A DNA stretch of 64,000 nucleotides from Anaeroplasma bactoclasticum (GCF_003550015.1 NZ_QXEV01000002.1:62001-126000), one strand, 5' to 3'; positions 5,879 to 16,600 are shown, counted from the stretch's first letter. Translations and numbers: made by a program. Notes: generated from the sequence alone by a model not told the origin.

Positions 5879-8157
5879 TGGAAGAACGTAAGGTTGTATC
5901 AGGCTACATTTCTAATTACATATATGAAAGCCAAGATTCCTTATATAAGGTTTGTGAGCTTACACAAGAGGATGATACTACCTTAATTATCGTTGGTTCA
6001 TTTCCTCATTTAGAAGATGGCTTATGCTATGAATTTGTTGGCAATATGAAAAAGCATCCAAAATATGGAGAGCAATTTTTCGTTTTGTCCTATCAAAAGA
6101 GTAATTCATTTTCTAAAGAGGGATTAATTCATTATTTATCTTCAGATAAATTTTATGGAATAGGTCCTAAGCTTGCTTCAAATATTATTGAAGAATTAGG
6201 ACTGGATTGTATTGATAAGATACTTAAGGATAAGGATGTCTTAAAAAAGGTTTATGGAATGACTAAGCCTAAAATGGATACCCTATATCAAACATTAAAG
6301 GATAACTATGCAAGCGAACAGGTTTTTATTCGCTTATTTGGCTTTGGCTTAACTGCCAAAATGGTAGAAAGATTATATAATACATATAATGTATCTGCAG
6401 CAAATAAGGTAGAAGAAAACCCTTATTGCTTAATTACAGAGGTAGAAGGCTTTGGCTTTAAAAAATGTGATGCTTTAGCATTAAATTTAGGTATTAAAAA
6501 GGATGATCCATTAAGACTTGAGGCAGCTATTTTTTATACCTTAAATCAAGTATGCTACCAGCAAGGCTTTACATTTTTAACGGAAGAACAATTACTAAAT
6601 TCTATTCTTCGGCTTTTAGATAATGAAATAGCACCTAGTATAATAAAGCCTATTTTAGATAATCTAGTAGAAAATAAAAAGATTATTCTAGAAGAAGGCA
6701 AATATTTTGATTCTTACCTTTATAGTTGTGAGATTAAAACAAAGGATGCATTATTAAAATTAGCCTCTGCTAAGATGAATAAATATCCAGAAGAAAAGGT
6801 AAAAAATGCCATTTCCTATGTGGAGAAGTATTTAAATATTGAATATACTCCTATGCAAAAGGAAGCTATTTTTACATCTATTACCAATAAATTATCCATT
6901 ATAACAGGTGGACCTGGTACAGGTAAATCCACCATTTTAAATGGTATATTAAATGTATATTCCAAATTGAATGATATGCCTATTGGTAGTGATGATTTTT
7001 CATACAAGGTATGCTTAGTTGCCCCAACCGGTAGAGCAGCCAAAAGAATGAGTGAAACCACAAGCTTTAAGGCATCTACTATCCATAAGGCATTAGGCTA
7101 TAATTTTGATGGTGGCTTTAATTATAATGAGGATTCTAAAATGGGATATTCCTTACTTATTGTAGATGAAACATCAATGATGGATATCTCCTTAGCGATG
7201 AGTCTATTTACTGCCCTAAGGGATAAATGCCAGGTCATTTTAGTTGGAGATTCCAACCAGCTACCTTCGGTAGGGCCTGGTAATGTATTACATGATTTAA
7301 TTCAATCCGATATATTTAAAACGACTAAATTAAATCAAATTATGAGACAGGCAAAGGATTCCGATATCATTAGCCTATCTCATATGGTATTATCTGAAAA
7401 TATAGATTATAAAATCTTCAATAAAAGAAAAGAAGTATTCTTTTATAATTCTGATGTAAACTCAACAATTCCTATGCTTGAAAAGCTATTAGATGGCTTT
7501 ATTGCAAGTGGTGGAGATTTATATTCTGGTATTCAAATACTTGCTCCAATGTATGCAGGTGTTGCAGGTATTGATGCAATTAATTCCTTTATCCAAGAAA
7601 AATATAATCCAGAAAAGGAAAAGATATTAAAAAGAGAAAATAAGCTATTTAAGAAAAATGATAAGGTCTTACAGCTTAAAAATGATTCTATTCATGAAAT
7701 TATGAATGGAGATATTGGTAAAATATTAGATGTCATTAAGGTAGAAGAAAAGGATGCAATGCTAATTGATTTTGATGGAAGAATCATTACATATATGGCA
7801 TCCGATATAGAAAATTTAACCCTAGCCTATTGTATGTCTATTCATAAATCTCAAGGCTCTGAATTTGAAAATGTTATTATGCCAATACTTCCTTCTTATC
7901 AAATAATGCTTAAAAAGAAAATAATTTATACAGGTATTACTAGAGCGAAAAAAAAGCTGATTTTACTAGGTAAAACCAGCTCATTAGATATGGCAATCCA
8001 TTCTATGGATTATGAAAGACAAACCTATTTAACTCAAAGACTTGGTAAAAAAGAAATTGAGGTTATCGATAACAAAATATACGATAAGGATATTCCTTTT
8101 GATACATTTGGTGAATATGATATGGAAGGAATAACTCCTTATTCATTCATGGATTAA
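5878..8157 (+). CDS. recD2: RecD2-family ATP-dependent DNA helicase
   Basis: Superfamily 1B 5'-3' DNA helicase that works in DNA repair independent of RecBCD. The N-terminal third carries the OB and helix-hairpin-helix regions of RecD2 (FYGIGPKLASNIIEELG). Helicase motifs follow: Walker A ITGGPGTGKST at about residue 342, LLIVDETSMMD at about 427, GDSNQLPSVGPGNVL, and near the C terminus SIHKSQGSEFENVI and YTGITRAKKKLILLG. I place the start at the ATG that overlaps the mnmA stop (759 residues), since an upstream in-frame ATG lies inside mnmA. A strong terminator follows immediately. Confidence 0.93.
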   Translation: MEERKVVSGYISNYIYESQDSLYKVCELTQEDDTTLIIVGSFPHLEDGLCYEFVGNMKKHPKYGEQFFVLSYQKSNSFSKEGLIHYLSSDKFYGIGPKLASNIIEELGLDCIDKILKDKDVLKKVYGMTKPKMDTLYQTLKDNYASEQVFIRLFGFGLTAKMVERLYNTYNVSAANKVEENPYCLITEVEGFGFKKCDALALNLGIKKDDPLRLEAAIFYTLNQVCYQQGFTFLTEEQLLNSILRLLDNEIAPSIIKPILDNLVENKKIILEEGKYFDSYLYSCEIKTKDALLKLASAKMNKYPEEKVKNAISYVEKYLNIEYTPMQKEAIFTSITNKLSIITGGPGTGKSTILNGILNVYSKLNDMPIGSDDFSYKVCLVAPTGRAAKRMSETTSFKASTIHKALGYNFDGGFNYNEDSKMGYSLLIVDETSMMDISLAMSLFTALRDKCQVILVGDSNQLPSVGPGNVLHDLIQSDIFKTTKLNQIMRQAKDSDIISLSHMVLSENIDYKIFNKRKEVFFYNSDVNSTIPMLEKLLDGFIASGGDLYSGIQILAPMYAGVAGIDAINSFIQEKYNPEKEKILKRENKLFKKNDKVLQLKNDSIHEIMNGDIGKILDVIKVEEKDAMLIDFDGRIITYMASDIENLTLAYCMSIHKSQGSEFENVIMPILPSYQIMLKKKIIYTGITRAKKKLILLGKTSSLDMAIHSMDYERQTYLTQRLGKKEIEVIDNKIYDKDIPFDTFGEYDMEGITPYSFMD

Positions 8158-8198
8158 AAGCCTAATCGAAGAAGATATCTTCTCGGATAGGCTTTTTT
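8156..8198. terminator. bidirectional terminator overlapping the 3' end of the HTH gene
   Basis: AAAAGCCTA (8156-8164) pairs with TAGGCTTTT (8188-8196), with further pairing inside (CGA/TCG and GAAGATATCTTC). Poly-T and poly-A flanks let it work both ways. It ends recD2 and at the same time encodes the last ten residues of the convergent HTH gene, whose stop codon lies in the stem. Confidence 0.85.
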
Positions 8199-8398
8199 AA
8201 TTCTAATACCTCAGTCAAATCAATTTCTAATATTCTACATATTGCTTGAAGCTCTATAAAGGTAGGCTCAAGTAGCCCATTTTCTATTCTATTGTATCTT
8301 GCTTTTTGAATTGGCACTTTTAGTGCCATTTCTTTTTGTAATAGGCCCTTTGCAATTCTTTTTTGTTTTATGATTTCTGAAAAATTAGTGAAATTCAT
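8162..8398 (-). CDS. XRE-family helix-turn-helix regulator
   Basis: A 78-residue single-domain protein. The HTH_3 fold is clear: IIKQKRIAKGLLQKEMA (residues 9-25), the recognition helix KVPIQKARYNRIENG, and LEPTFIELQAICRILEI. It ends in a short charged tail encoded by the shared terminator hairpin. ATG start behind a weak AAAGGAGTT. It stands alone on the minus strand between recD2 and alaS. The target is not known; autoregulation is usual in such small regulators. Confidence 0.85.
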   Translation of the reverse strand: MNFTNFSEIIKQKRIAKGLLQKEMALKVPIQKARYNRIENGLLEPTFIELQAICRILEIDLTEVLELKKPIREDIFFD

Positions 8399-8525
8399 TT
8401 TAACTCCTTTAAATAATTTCTCTCATTAATTGCATTTTAGCATAACAATTTATGAAAGAAAATGATGTCTTTTTGAGAAATAAATCGGTTACATTTAAAA
8501 CTATGTTTTACTTTTGGTTTTTTTG

Positions 8526-8554
8526 TTGCTATTGAAACTCTTTTTTGATATAAT
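8526..8554 (+). promoter_or_regulatory. promoter of the alaS operon
   Basis: TTGCTA (8526-8531) and TATAAT (8549-8554) are 17 bases apart. A short hairpin (AAGCGCC with GGTGCTT, 8566-8584) lies in the leader just before the ribosome site TGGAGGTAAGAG. No T-box elements are present in this short leader. Confidence 0.75.
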
Positions 8555-8602
8555 CAAAATATTGTAAAGCGCCTATATGGTGCTTAGTGGAGGTAAGAGT
8601 CT

Positions 8603-11227
8603 ATGAAATATATGACTTCAAGTGAAATCCGTCAAATGTGGTTGGATTTCTTTAAATCAAAAGGACACAGTGTAGAGCCATCTGCATCCCTAGTCCCACA
8701 CAATGATCCAACATTATTATGGACCAATGCGGGTGTAACACCATTAAAGAAATATTTTGATGGTACAATGGTTCCTGAAAATCCAAGAATTACTAATGCA
8801 CAGAAGTGTATTCGTACCAATGATATTGAAAATGTAGGTAAGACTGCGAGACACCATACCTTCTTTGAAATGCTTGGAAACTTCTCCATTGGTGATTATT
8901 TCAAGAAAGAAGCGATTGCTTTCGCATGTGAATTATTATTTGACCCTAAGTGGTTTGGCTTTGATCAGGATAAATTATATATTACATACTATACAAAGGA
9001 CATTGATGCTAAAAATTGCTGGATGAGTCATGGCATTAAAGAAGACCATTTAATTCCATTAGATGGTAACTTCTGGGAAATTGGTGAAGGACCTTGTGGA
9101 CCTGATACAGAGATGTTTTATGACCGTGGCGAAAAGTATGATAAGAGAGGTCCTGAATTAATTCGTGACGATATTGAAAATGATCGTTTCATTGAAATTT
9201 GGAATATCGTATTCTCTCAGTTCAATTCTAAGGAAGGTGTAGCAAGAGAAAACTACAAGGAATTACCTTCTAAGAATATTGATACTGGATGTGGTTTGGA
9301 AAGGTTATGCTGTGTAATGCAGGGTGCAAACACAAATTATGACACAGATTTATTCCAACCAATCATCAAGAAGACTGAAGAGATTTCTGGTGTTAAATAT
9401 GAAGGACAGATGGCATTTAAGGTTATTGCTGACCATGTAAGAACTGTAACATTCGCAGTAGCTGATGGTGCAACATTATCCAATGAAGGTAGAGGCTATG
9501 TATTAAGAAGAGTATTAAGAAGAGCTTCTAAATATGCTAAATCAATTGGTATTAATAAGCCATTTATGTCTGAGCTTGTTGATGTAGTTATTCAGATTAT
9601 GGATCCATTCTACCCATATTTACATGAGAAGAAGGAAATTGTTAAGCAAGTAATTACTGCAGAAGAAAAGCAGTTCTTAAAGACATTAGCTGATGGTGAA
9701 AAGAGATTTGCATTAATTGCAGAAGCATCTAAGGATAAGAAGGTTATTTCTGGTTCTGATGCGTTCACATTATATGATACATATGGCTTCCCTATTGAGC
9801 TTACAATTGAGTATGCTGAAGAAAAGGGCTTAACTGTAGATCAGGCTGGCTTTAAGGCTTACTTAAATGAACAAAAGGAACGTGCAAGAAATGCACGTAA
9901 GGATGATCAGTCTATGGGAGGACAGAATGAGGAATTCTTAAACTTCAAGGCTGAATCTAGATTCTCAGGCTATAATACTACAAATCAAAAATCTAAGGTT
10001 ATTGCAATCTTTGGTAATGCAGTAGTATTAGATGAGACACCATTCTATGCATTTAGTGGTGGACAGCTATGTGATAAGGGTAAGCTCGATGACACAGAGG
10101 TTATTGATGTAATTAAGATGCCTAATGGACAGCATTTACATGTATTAGCTGGAGATACTAATCCATTTAAGGTTGGCGAAATCGTTTGGGCTGTTGTAGA
10201 TAAGGAAAATAGAGATTTAACTAGAAAGAACCATTCAAGTGCTCACTTACTTCAGGCTGCACTTCAAAATGTATTAGGTAGCCATGTTCATCAGATGGGT
10301 TCTCAGGTATGCAGTGAGTATTGTCGTTTTGACTTTAATAATTATCAGGCATTAACTGATGAAGAAATTATTAAGGTTGAGGATATCGTAAATGATTTCA
10401 TCAAGGAAGCTCATCCTGTTAAGACTTTAGTATTACCTATTGAAGAGGCAAAGAAGCTTGGCGCTATGGCATTATTCGGTGAAAAGTATGGTGCTCAGGT
10501 AAGAGTTGTTGATATGGGCGTATCTAAGGAATTCTGTGCAGGTACACATGTATATAATACAGAAGAAATTATGGATTTTGAGATTGCATCTGTTGAATCC
10601 ATCGGTTCTGGTGTATTCCGTGCAACTGCAGTTACAGGACCAAAGGCTCATGAGCTTTTAGTTGAATCTACTCAAAATATTCAGGCTACTTTAAAAACTA
10701 TCATAGAGAAGGCTTCTGAATTAGTTAAGAAGGCTAAGGCTGAAGGTATTGAATTAGAAGTATCTTATGTTCCAGCTAATTTAGAAGAAAAGGGTTATCG
10801 TTATATTTTAGCTTTACGTAAGGAAGTAGCTAAGGCTCAAAATGCAGTTAAGGAATTAGAGAAAGAATATAACCAAAAGAAGAGCCAAAGTGCATTAAAG
10901 AGCTTAGACCAGTATGATAGCTTAATTGAAGGAGATAAGCTATTTACTACTGTTGAAGTAAAGGATACAAATCTAATTAAGGATATGGCATCTGCACTTC
11001 GTAATAATAAGAATTTAAATGTAGTATTACTAGCATCTTGTGATGGCGCTAAGGTTACATTTGTATGTGCAGCTAACGCTCCATACGATGCATGTGCTAT
11101 CGTTAAAGAAGCAACTAAGATCACCGGAGGCGGTGGTGGAGGAAAGAAGGATCTAGCTCAGGCTGGTGGAAAAGATTCCTCTAAGGTTAATGAAGCATTA
11201 TTACATGTTAAGGAATTCTTAAAGTAA
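8603..11227 (+). CDS. alaS: alanyl-tRNA synthetase
   Basis: Charges tRNA-Ala and proofreads mischarged Ser or Gly. The 874-residue length is that of the full enzyme. The class II catalytic domain is marked by NAGVTPLKKYF and HTFFEMLGNFSIGDYF; the editing domain by KNHSSAHLLQAAL with the zinc-binding CAGTHV further on; the C-terminal C-Ala domain ends in a glycine-rich GGGGGGKKDLAQAGGKD. Start ATG behind TGGAGGTAAGAG. Its stop overlaps the ruvX start (TAATG). Order alaS-ruvX-DUF1292-trmR matches the conserved arrangement in Bacillus. Confidence 0.98.
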   Translation: MKYMTSSEIRQMWLDFFKSKGHSVEPSASLVPHNDPTLLWTNAGVTPLKKYFDGTMVPENPRITNAQKCIRTNDIENVGKTARHHTFFEMLGNFSIGDYFKKEAIAFACELLFDPKWFGFDQDKLYITYYTKDIDAKNCWMSHGIKEDHLIPLDGNFWEIGEGPCGPDTEMFYDRGEKYDKRGPELIRDDIENDRFIEIWNIVFSQFNSKEGVARENYKELPSKNIDTGCGLERLCCVMQGANTNYDTDLFQPIIKKTEEISGVKYEGQMAFKVIADHVRTVTFAVADGATLSNEGRGYVLRRVLRRASKYAKSIGINKPFMSELVDVVIQIMDPFYPYLHEKKEIVKQVITAEEKQFLKTLADGEKRFALIAEASKDKKVISGSDAFTLYDTYGFPIELTIEYAEEKGLTVDQAGFKAYLNEQKERARNARKDDQSMGGQNEEFLNFKAESRFSGYNTTNQKSKVIAIFGNAVVLDETPFYAFSGGQLCDKGKLDDTEVIDVIKMPNGQHLHVLAGDTNPFKVGEIVWAVVDKENRDLTRKNHSSAHLLQAALQNVLGSHVHQMGSQVCSEYCRFDFNNYQALTDEEIIKVEDIVNDFIKEAHPVKTLVLPIEEAKKLGAMALFGEKYGAQVRVVDMGVSKEFCAGTHVYNTEEIMDFEIASVESIGSGVFRATAVTGPKAHELLVESTQNIQATLKTIIEKASELVKKAKAEGIELEVSYVPANLEEKGYRYILALRKEVAKAQNAVKELEKEYNQKKSQSALKSLDQYDSLIEGDKLFTTVEVKDTNLIKDMASALRNNKNLNVVLLASCDGAKVTFVCAANAPYDACAIVKEATKITGGGGGGKKDLAQAGGKDSSKVNEALLHVKEFLK

Positions 11228-11646
11228 TGAAATATATTGGACTAGATTTAGGAAGTAGAACATTAGGTGTTGCAATTTCTGATGAAATGGGTATTTTAGC
11301 TAGAGCTTATGATACATTTAGATTTCGTGATGATGATTATGATAAAGCAATAAGCTATACTATTGATGTTTGTAAAAAAGAAAATGTAAATACTATTGTA
11401 CTTGGACTTCCAAAGCATATGAATGGAGATGAGGGTATAAGAGCCCAAATCTCCTTCGATTTTAAAGCGAAAATTGAAGAATTATCCAATATTAAGGTCA
11501 TCCTAATGGATGAAAGATTAACTACAGTTATTGTCGATAAGGCAATGATTGAAGCAAACGTTAGAAGAAAAGATAGACACCAAAAGAAGGATGAAATGGC
11601 TGCCGTAGTCATTTTACAAAACTATCTAGATAAAAAATCTTTTTAA
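11227..11646 (+). CDS. ruvX: putative pre-16S rRNA nuclease / Holliday junction resolvase (YqgF)
   Basis: RNase H-fold protein, 139 residues, the normal family length. The first acidic motif is YIGLDLGSRTLGVAISD at the N terminus; VLGLPKHMNGDEG and LMDERLTT follow, and the last acidic residue is in KKDEMAAVVILQ. In E. coli YqgF matures 16S rRNA; in other bacteria RuvX cuts Holliday junctions; the sequence does not decide between these. Translationally coupled to alaS. Confidence 0.93.
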   Translation: MKYIGLDLGSRTLGVAISDEMGILARAYDTFRFRDDDYDKAISYTIDVCKKENVNTIVLGLPKHMNGDEGIRAQISFDFKAKIEELSNIKVILMDERLTTVIVDKAMIEANVRRKDRHQKKDEMAAVVILQNYLDKKSF

Positions 11647-11657
11647 GGAGAATGGTT

Positions 11658-11990
11658 ATGCAGGACCGTACATTAACATTAATACAGGATGATGGAAGAG
11701 AAATCCTATGTGATATTTTATTCACATATCATTCTGAAGAATTTAATAAAGATTATGTAGTATTCCAGGTTCGTGGAGAGGGTAGTGCTTCTGCAGCAAT
11801 TTACCATCCTACAGATAATGGTAAGGGAAGCCTTGATAGAATCGAAACCGATGAAGAATGGGAAATGCTTGAAGATTTATTAAATGATTATGCATCAAGT
11901 GTGGAAGATTCATGCCACTCTGGATGCCAAGGCTGCAGTGGCTGCCATTCTAGTGAGGAATGTGGTGGTTGCGGTGAGTGCCAAAATTAA
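11658..11990 (+). CDS. DUF1292 (YrzB-like) protein with Cys-rich tail
   Basis: DUF1292 protein of unknown function, 110 residues. The conserved part runs from TLIQDDGREILCDILFTY to DEEWEMLEDLL. I choose the second ATG, seven bases behind AAGGAG, because the first ATG at 11652 lies only one base from that site. The last 25 residues are odd: eight Cys mostly in CxxC or CxxCxxC spacing (SGCQGCSGC, GGCGECQN), separated by Gly, Ser and His, as in metal-binding tails. The trmR start lies within this Cys-coding stretch. Sits in the conserved alaS-ruvX-yrzB-trmR order. Confidence 0.85.
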   Translation: MQDRTLTLIQDDGREILCDILFTYHSEEFNKDYVVFQVRGEGSASAAIYHPTDNGKGSLDRIETDEEWEMLEDLLNDYASSVEDSCHSGCQGCSGCHSSEECGGCGECQN

Positions 11991-12621
11991 TGATCATGAG
12001 CCAACCAATAAGCTTGTATTTTCTAGCTTAGAAGAAGAGCTTAGAGATTATGCAATGAAAAATGATGTTCCAATTATCCAAGATGACGGGCTTGCAATGC
12101 TTGAATCGATAATTAGAATTAAAAGACCTAAAAAAATATTAGAAATAGGATGTGCTATTGGATATTCAGCCATTCGCATGGCTAAGGTTATAGGTTCAGA
12201 AATTTATACAATTGAAAGAAATCAAGATATGTATAATGAAGCTATAAAGAATATTAAAAAAGCCAGCCTAGAAGATAAAATACATGTCTTTTATAAGGAT
12301 GCATTAGAAGCCTTTGATTTAGTTTCTAATGAAACCTTTGATATGATATTTATTGATGCTGCAAAAGCACAATATATGAAATTCTTTAATTTATATACTC
12401 CACTTTTATCCGAGCATGGAGTTGTAGTATGTGATAATATGGAATTTCATGGTTTGGTGGAAGCATTAGATAATAATGAAGAATATATGTCTTATTCTAG
12501 ATCTGTTAGAGGAATCATTCGTAAAATGGCAAGATTCCATGATGAACTTTTAGCTAAAGAAGACTTTGACACTACATTATTTGAAGTAGGAGATGGCATA
12601 GCCATTTCAGTAAAGAAGTAA
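11974..12621 (+). CDS. trmR: tRNA 5-hydroxyuridine O-methyltransferase (TrmR/YrrM)
   Basis: SAM-dependent O-methyltransferase of the COG4122 family. In Bacillus the gene at this place in the alaS region (yrrM) methylates 5-hydroxyuridine at the tRNA wobble position. Motif I is ILEIGCAIGYSAIRMA, followed by IYTIERN and FDMIFIDAAKAQYMKFF. The start is uncertain: GTG at 11974 gives about 215 residues, the family length, and overlaps the DUF1292 gene by 17 bases; frames open further upstream but lie in the Cys-rich tail of that gene. Followed by the exonuclease gene 12 bases later. Confidence 0.8.
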   Translation: MSAKINDHEPTNKLVFSSLEEELRDYAMKNDVPIIQDDGLAMLESIIRIKRPKKILEIGCAIGYSAIRMAKVIGSEIYTIERNQDMYNEAIKNIKKASLEDKIHVFYKDALEAFDLVSNETFDMIFIDAAKAQYMKFFNLYTPLLSEHGVVVCDNMEFHGLVEALDNNEEYMSYSRSVRGIIRKMARFHDELLAKEDFDTTLFEVGDGIAISVKK

Positions 12622-12633
12622 GGAGGTGATTCT

Positions 12634-13524
12634 ATGCGAATTCGTGGATTAATTCATATGATTGAATTAGACAATAAAATCATTGGAATTAAGAATTATA
12701 AGAAAATTGATTTCTTTTATTTTCAAAATTCTCAAATGAGTGTATTTAAAAGATACTTATATATTGGAAATTGGATAGATATTGAGTATGATGATTCTAA
12801 AATGATAAGAAGAGGTCCATATTCTGCATACGTCATTTCCTATGTAAATCGCCTTGAGGCACATGGATTACATGATCATATTGTTTATTATGATAAAAAA
12901 GAAATAACATCCAGCTTATATGAATTCTTAGGAAGTCTAGAAAATACTATGTTCTTAGATTTAGAAATGACAATGCCACCTTATAATTTTAAAGGCAAAG
13001 GCTTTAGAACAGAAGTTATTCAGGCAGGCTTTATCATTTTTGATAAGTATGGTGAAGAAATTATGAGATATCGTAATTTCATTGAACCTTCGATTACAAA
13101 AACATTATCAAAAAGAGCAGAAAAATTCTTAGGCATTACTAATGAGGAATTTGAAGCCAATAGAATTCCATATATAGATTTCTATAATGATTTTAAAGAA
13201 GTAATTGATAAATATAATCCAGCTATCATTGTATATGGTAGAAATGATATTTTAGTTTTAAATGATTCTTATCTATTACATAATGTTCCATCTCTAAAGG
13301 ATAAAACAAGATATGTAAACTTATGCCAAATCATTAAAACACATTATGAATTAAGAAATGATCCAGGCTTATTTAAACTATTCCAAATCTATTATGATAA
13401 TGAAGATATTCAAGTTCATGATGCATTTAATGATAGTGAGGTTACAGCTAAGGTATTTGAAGCATTTAGAGAAGATATCTTATATAAAACAAAAACAAAA
13501 GAAATTAAAGAATGTTTTGATTAA
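12634..13524 (+). CDS. DEDDh-type 3'-5' exonuclease
   Basis: 296 residues. The N-terminal 100 residues are a small beta-rich domain of unknown role. The exonuclease domain begins with MFLDLEMTM (Asp109 and Glu111, motif I), continues with IVYGRNDILVL (motif II region) and ends with VHDAFNDSEVTAKVF, which holds the His and Asp of a DEDDh (ExoIII) fold. RNA or DNA as substrate cannot be told; KapD- and RNase T-like proteins are near relatives. ATG behind the excellent AAGGAGGTGATTCT. Last gene of the alaS operon, followed by a terminator. Confidence 0.82.
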   Translation: MRIRGLIHMIELDNKIIGIKNYKKIDFFYFQNSQMSVFKRYLYIGNWIDIEYDDSKMIRRGPYSAYVISYVNRLEAHGLHDHIVYYDKKEITSSLYEFLGSLENTMFLDLEMTMPPYNFKGKGFRTEVIQAGFIIFDKYGEEIMRYRNFIEPSITKTLSKRAEKFLGITNEEFEANRIPYIDFYNDFKEVIDKYNPAIIVYGRNDILVLNDSYLLHNVPSLKDKTRYVNLCQIIKTHYELRNDPGLFKLFQIYYDNEDIQVHDAFNDSEVTAKVFEAFREDILYKTKTKEIKECFD

Positions 13525-13548
13525 GAGAGGATGATTCCTCTCTTTTTT
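13525..13548 (+). terminator. terminator of the alaS operon
   Basis: GAGAGGA (13525-13531) pairs with TCCTCTC (13536-13542) and is followed by six T residues. It begins at the exonuclease stop codon. Confidence 0.85.
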
Positions 13549-13615
13549 ATTGCTAAAAAATTGGCAAATTTTAAGCTTTTATATATTAAATATATAAATA
13601 TTCATTTTCAAAAGA

Positions 13616-13648
13616 AAAAGGCTGTAACTTTGAAAGTTACGGCCTTTT
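13616..13648 (-). terminator. terminator of the starch locus (minus strand)
   Basis: AAAAGGC, a mismatch, GTAACTT pairs with AAGTTAC, mismatch, GCCTTTT. On the minus strand the right end runs into CTTTTTCTTTT. It lies 20 bases past the pullulanase stop codon. Confidence 0.85.
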
Positions 13649-13668
13649 ATAAGCTATATTAGATAGAA

Positions 13669-16600
13669 TTAGCTATTCTTTTTAAGAATTACAGTTTGAT
13701 ATGGGTTTAAATCAAATGCAGTAGTAATTGTACCACTCATATAGCCTAATGTATCTAAGTATACAGTATATCCTGTATAGCCAGACATATTAATCTTTGT
13801 GCCATTACCATTATGATGCATAATGATGTAATCTCCAATTTCATATTTGAAATATGAGAAATTAGATTGATCATATGCGATAGTATTTCTCTTTGCAGAG
13901 ATTTCGGATAATGGAACAGTAATTGCACCACTAGTCTTAAGGGATACTAGCTTCTTGAAGTTTTGGAACATACTATTATAAGTAACCTTATAAGAATAAT
14001 CTAAATCATTTACTTGATAAGAAGCATTATAAGAATTTTCATTTAAATCCTTAGTTCTTAAGAATTCTTCACCTTCTTGCATGAAGGAAATTCCTTGGCT
14101 TGTAAGCACAATAGCATGACCTAATGTAGATGCCTTTACTGCAGCAGAACCAGTAATACCACAAGTTTCTAGATGGTCTGCAACATTATAATTATCGTGG
14201 CAGGAAATATACGCAACAGTATATTGTACTGGATTTAATCTATCATCATACATATAACCCATAGAACCATTCATAATTCTATATAGATTATCTGAATCAA
14301 TACCAGTAGTAGATGCCCATCCATAAGAGCCACCTGTTCCTACCTGACCAAACATTGCATCACGAATTGTACTATTGAAAGAACCGAAATTACCCCATGT
14401 ACTATAATTAGATAGATTACATAATACAGCTGTAACATAATCTTCGCTAGAAGCTGCCCAAGGCTCACCATATACTACGATATTAGAATTAATCTTAGTA
14501 TGTAAGTTATCTGCAAGAGCTTGCATTGTAGCTACATCATGAATACCCATTAAGTCGAAGCGGAATCCACCAAGCTTGTATTCAGTAGCCCAGAATTCAG
14601 TAGAATCTACCATAAACTTACGGTACATTAAACGATCAGATGCAGTTTCATTACCACAGCCAGAACCATTATATAAATATCCATCAGCTGTATATCTATA
14701 GTAATAGCCAGGTACTAAATGAGTGAAATTAGAACCAGCAGCATCGCTTACATGGTTGAATACAACATCCATGATGATTGTTATTCCAGCTTTATTATAT
14801 TTATATACTAATTCTTTAAATTCACGAATCTTTTCATATCCATCATATGGATTAGTAGAATAAGAACCATCTAAGGAATTGTAATTTAATGGATTATAAC
14901 CCCAGTTAAATGATGGATTAATTTCATCATTTGCTGAATCAAAGATAGGAAGAAGCTGTACAGCATTAACGCCTAATTCTTTGATATGGTCAAAACCAGT
15001 AGTAACTGTCATACCATTTTTTGTATAAGTTGTACCTTCATAGGCAAAGCCCTTGAATGTCTTTTGGTATGCGCTTGGTCCACCCCAAGTAGATGATGAT
15101 GTTAAATCGGCAATATGTGCCTCATATACAACTAAATTCTGTGGGTTGATATCAAGAGTTGAAATATCATCCCATCCATCAGGATTAACAGAATCAAAAT
15201 CAACTACCATACCTCTTAAGCCATTGACACCAGTAGATTTAGCATAAGGGTCAACAACCTCAGCATTCTTGTATAAATAATTTGTTACAACATAAGTATA
15301 ATACTTACCACTTAAATCACCATTAATTGTGTAGCTCCATACACCCTTAGAAGCCTTAGAGCCACCAGTCATTGTGTATTCTGTATAGGAATCAGAACCA
15401 CCTAAATAAGCTGGAGTACCAGAATCATAAATTCTAAGCTTCATTTCTGTTGCTACAGGGCTCCATACTTTGAATGTTGTTTCACTCTTAGAATAAATTG
15501 CACCTAATTGGCCATTATAGCCATATACAGAATTAAAGGATGATAAATCATATAAATCCCACATAGAAGCTTTTCTTGAGCCTTTACCATCACTGAATGT
15601 AACATTTAATTCATAAATGTCATTCATAGTTGGGAATGTAGTGCCTAAATTATAGTATAGGTATGTATTACCATAATCTGTTGCCTTAGGGTCAGATGCA
15701 ATTGTACCACTAGATACTAGCTCTTCACCATTTCTAGTTACTGTGAAGGAAATAGATGCTTCTGCAAGTCCATATTTTAAGAAATATGAACCAGAATCTT
15801 GATAGATGCAGAAATATGAAATATTTGCACCCTTAGATTCAGCAATAGAGCTATATACTCCTTCAGAACCACCAACAAAGTATACATGATAATAATTATC
15901 ACTATCTTGTTTTAAATCAGATAAAGAGAAATATTTATTTGTACCATCTTGGGCAGACCAGTTATCTGCACCTTGACATTTAATAATTAAACCGAAGGAA
16001 TCATTACCAGCAAAGCTAGAATATGGTACTGTATAATATCTACCAAAGGAATCACTTTGGGTCATAGTATATAAATTAGCACCTAAATTATCTCCCCATA
16101 ACCATAAGGAATTAATTAATGTGTAATTATTATCTGCTCTATGATAATGAATCTTTAAGCCTGCAATAGTAACTTCATCAATATATCCACAAATACTACA
16201 TACATTATAGTATTTATCATTCTCATAAACTAATTCGAAATCATGCTCGTCCTTATCAGATATAGCACTACAACCAGAAACTAGACATTCATGGAAGTGA
16301 TATGCTGAACTATAAGAATATTCACTACTATAGTTATGGCTATGACCAGTCATAGGAATAATCTCTGTATAAGTTTCACCACATACTGTACAAGTATATG
16401 TTCTTACGCCTTCTGTAGTAGAAGTTGCAGGAGTAGTAACCTCTGCATTCCATGTATGAGTATCACAAACTGCAGATGGAATTGAATACTTAGACCATGT
16501 GCCACCACCATATGGTGTTGAAGAACCATCACAATAATATGCATTTGTAGTTACTCTATCTACGGTAATATCCTCTGTTTGCTGTCCATTATTACCATTA

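Noticed and set aside
8555-8602. T-box in front of alaS
   Set aside because: The leader is only about 45 bases and lacks the GGTGG-type T-box sequence; only a short hairpin is present.
10837-11124. Antisense frames inside alaS, argB, recD2, argD and other genes
   Set aside because: They lie fully within clear housekeeping genes, have no ribosome site and no recognisable product.
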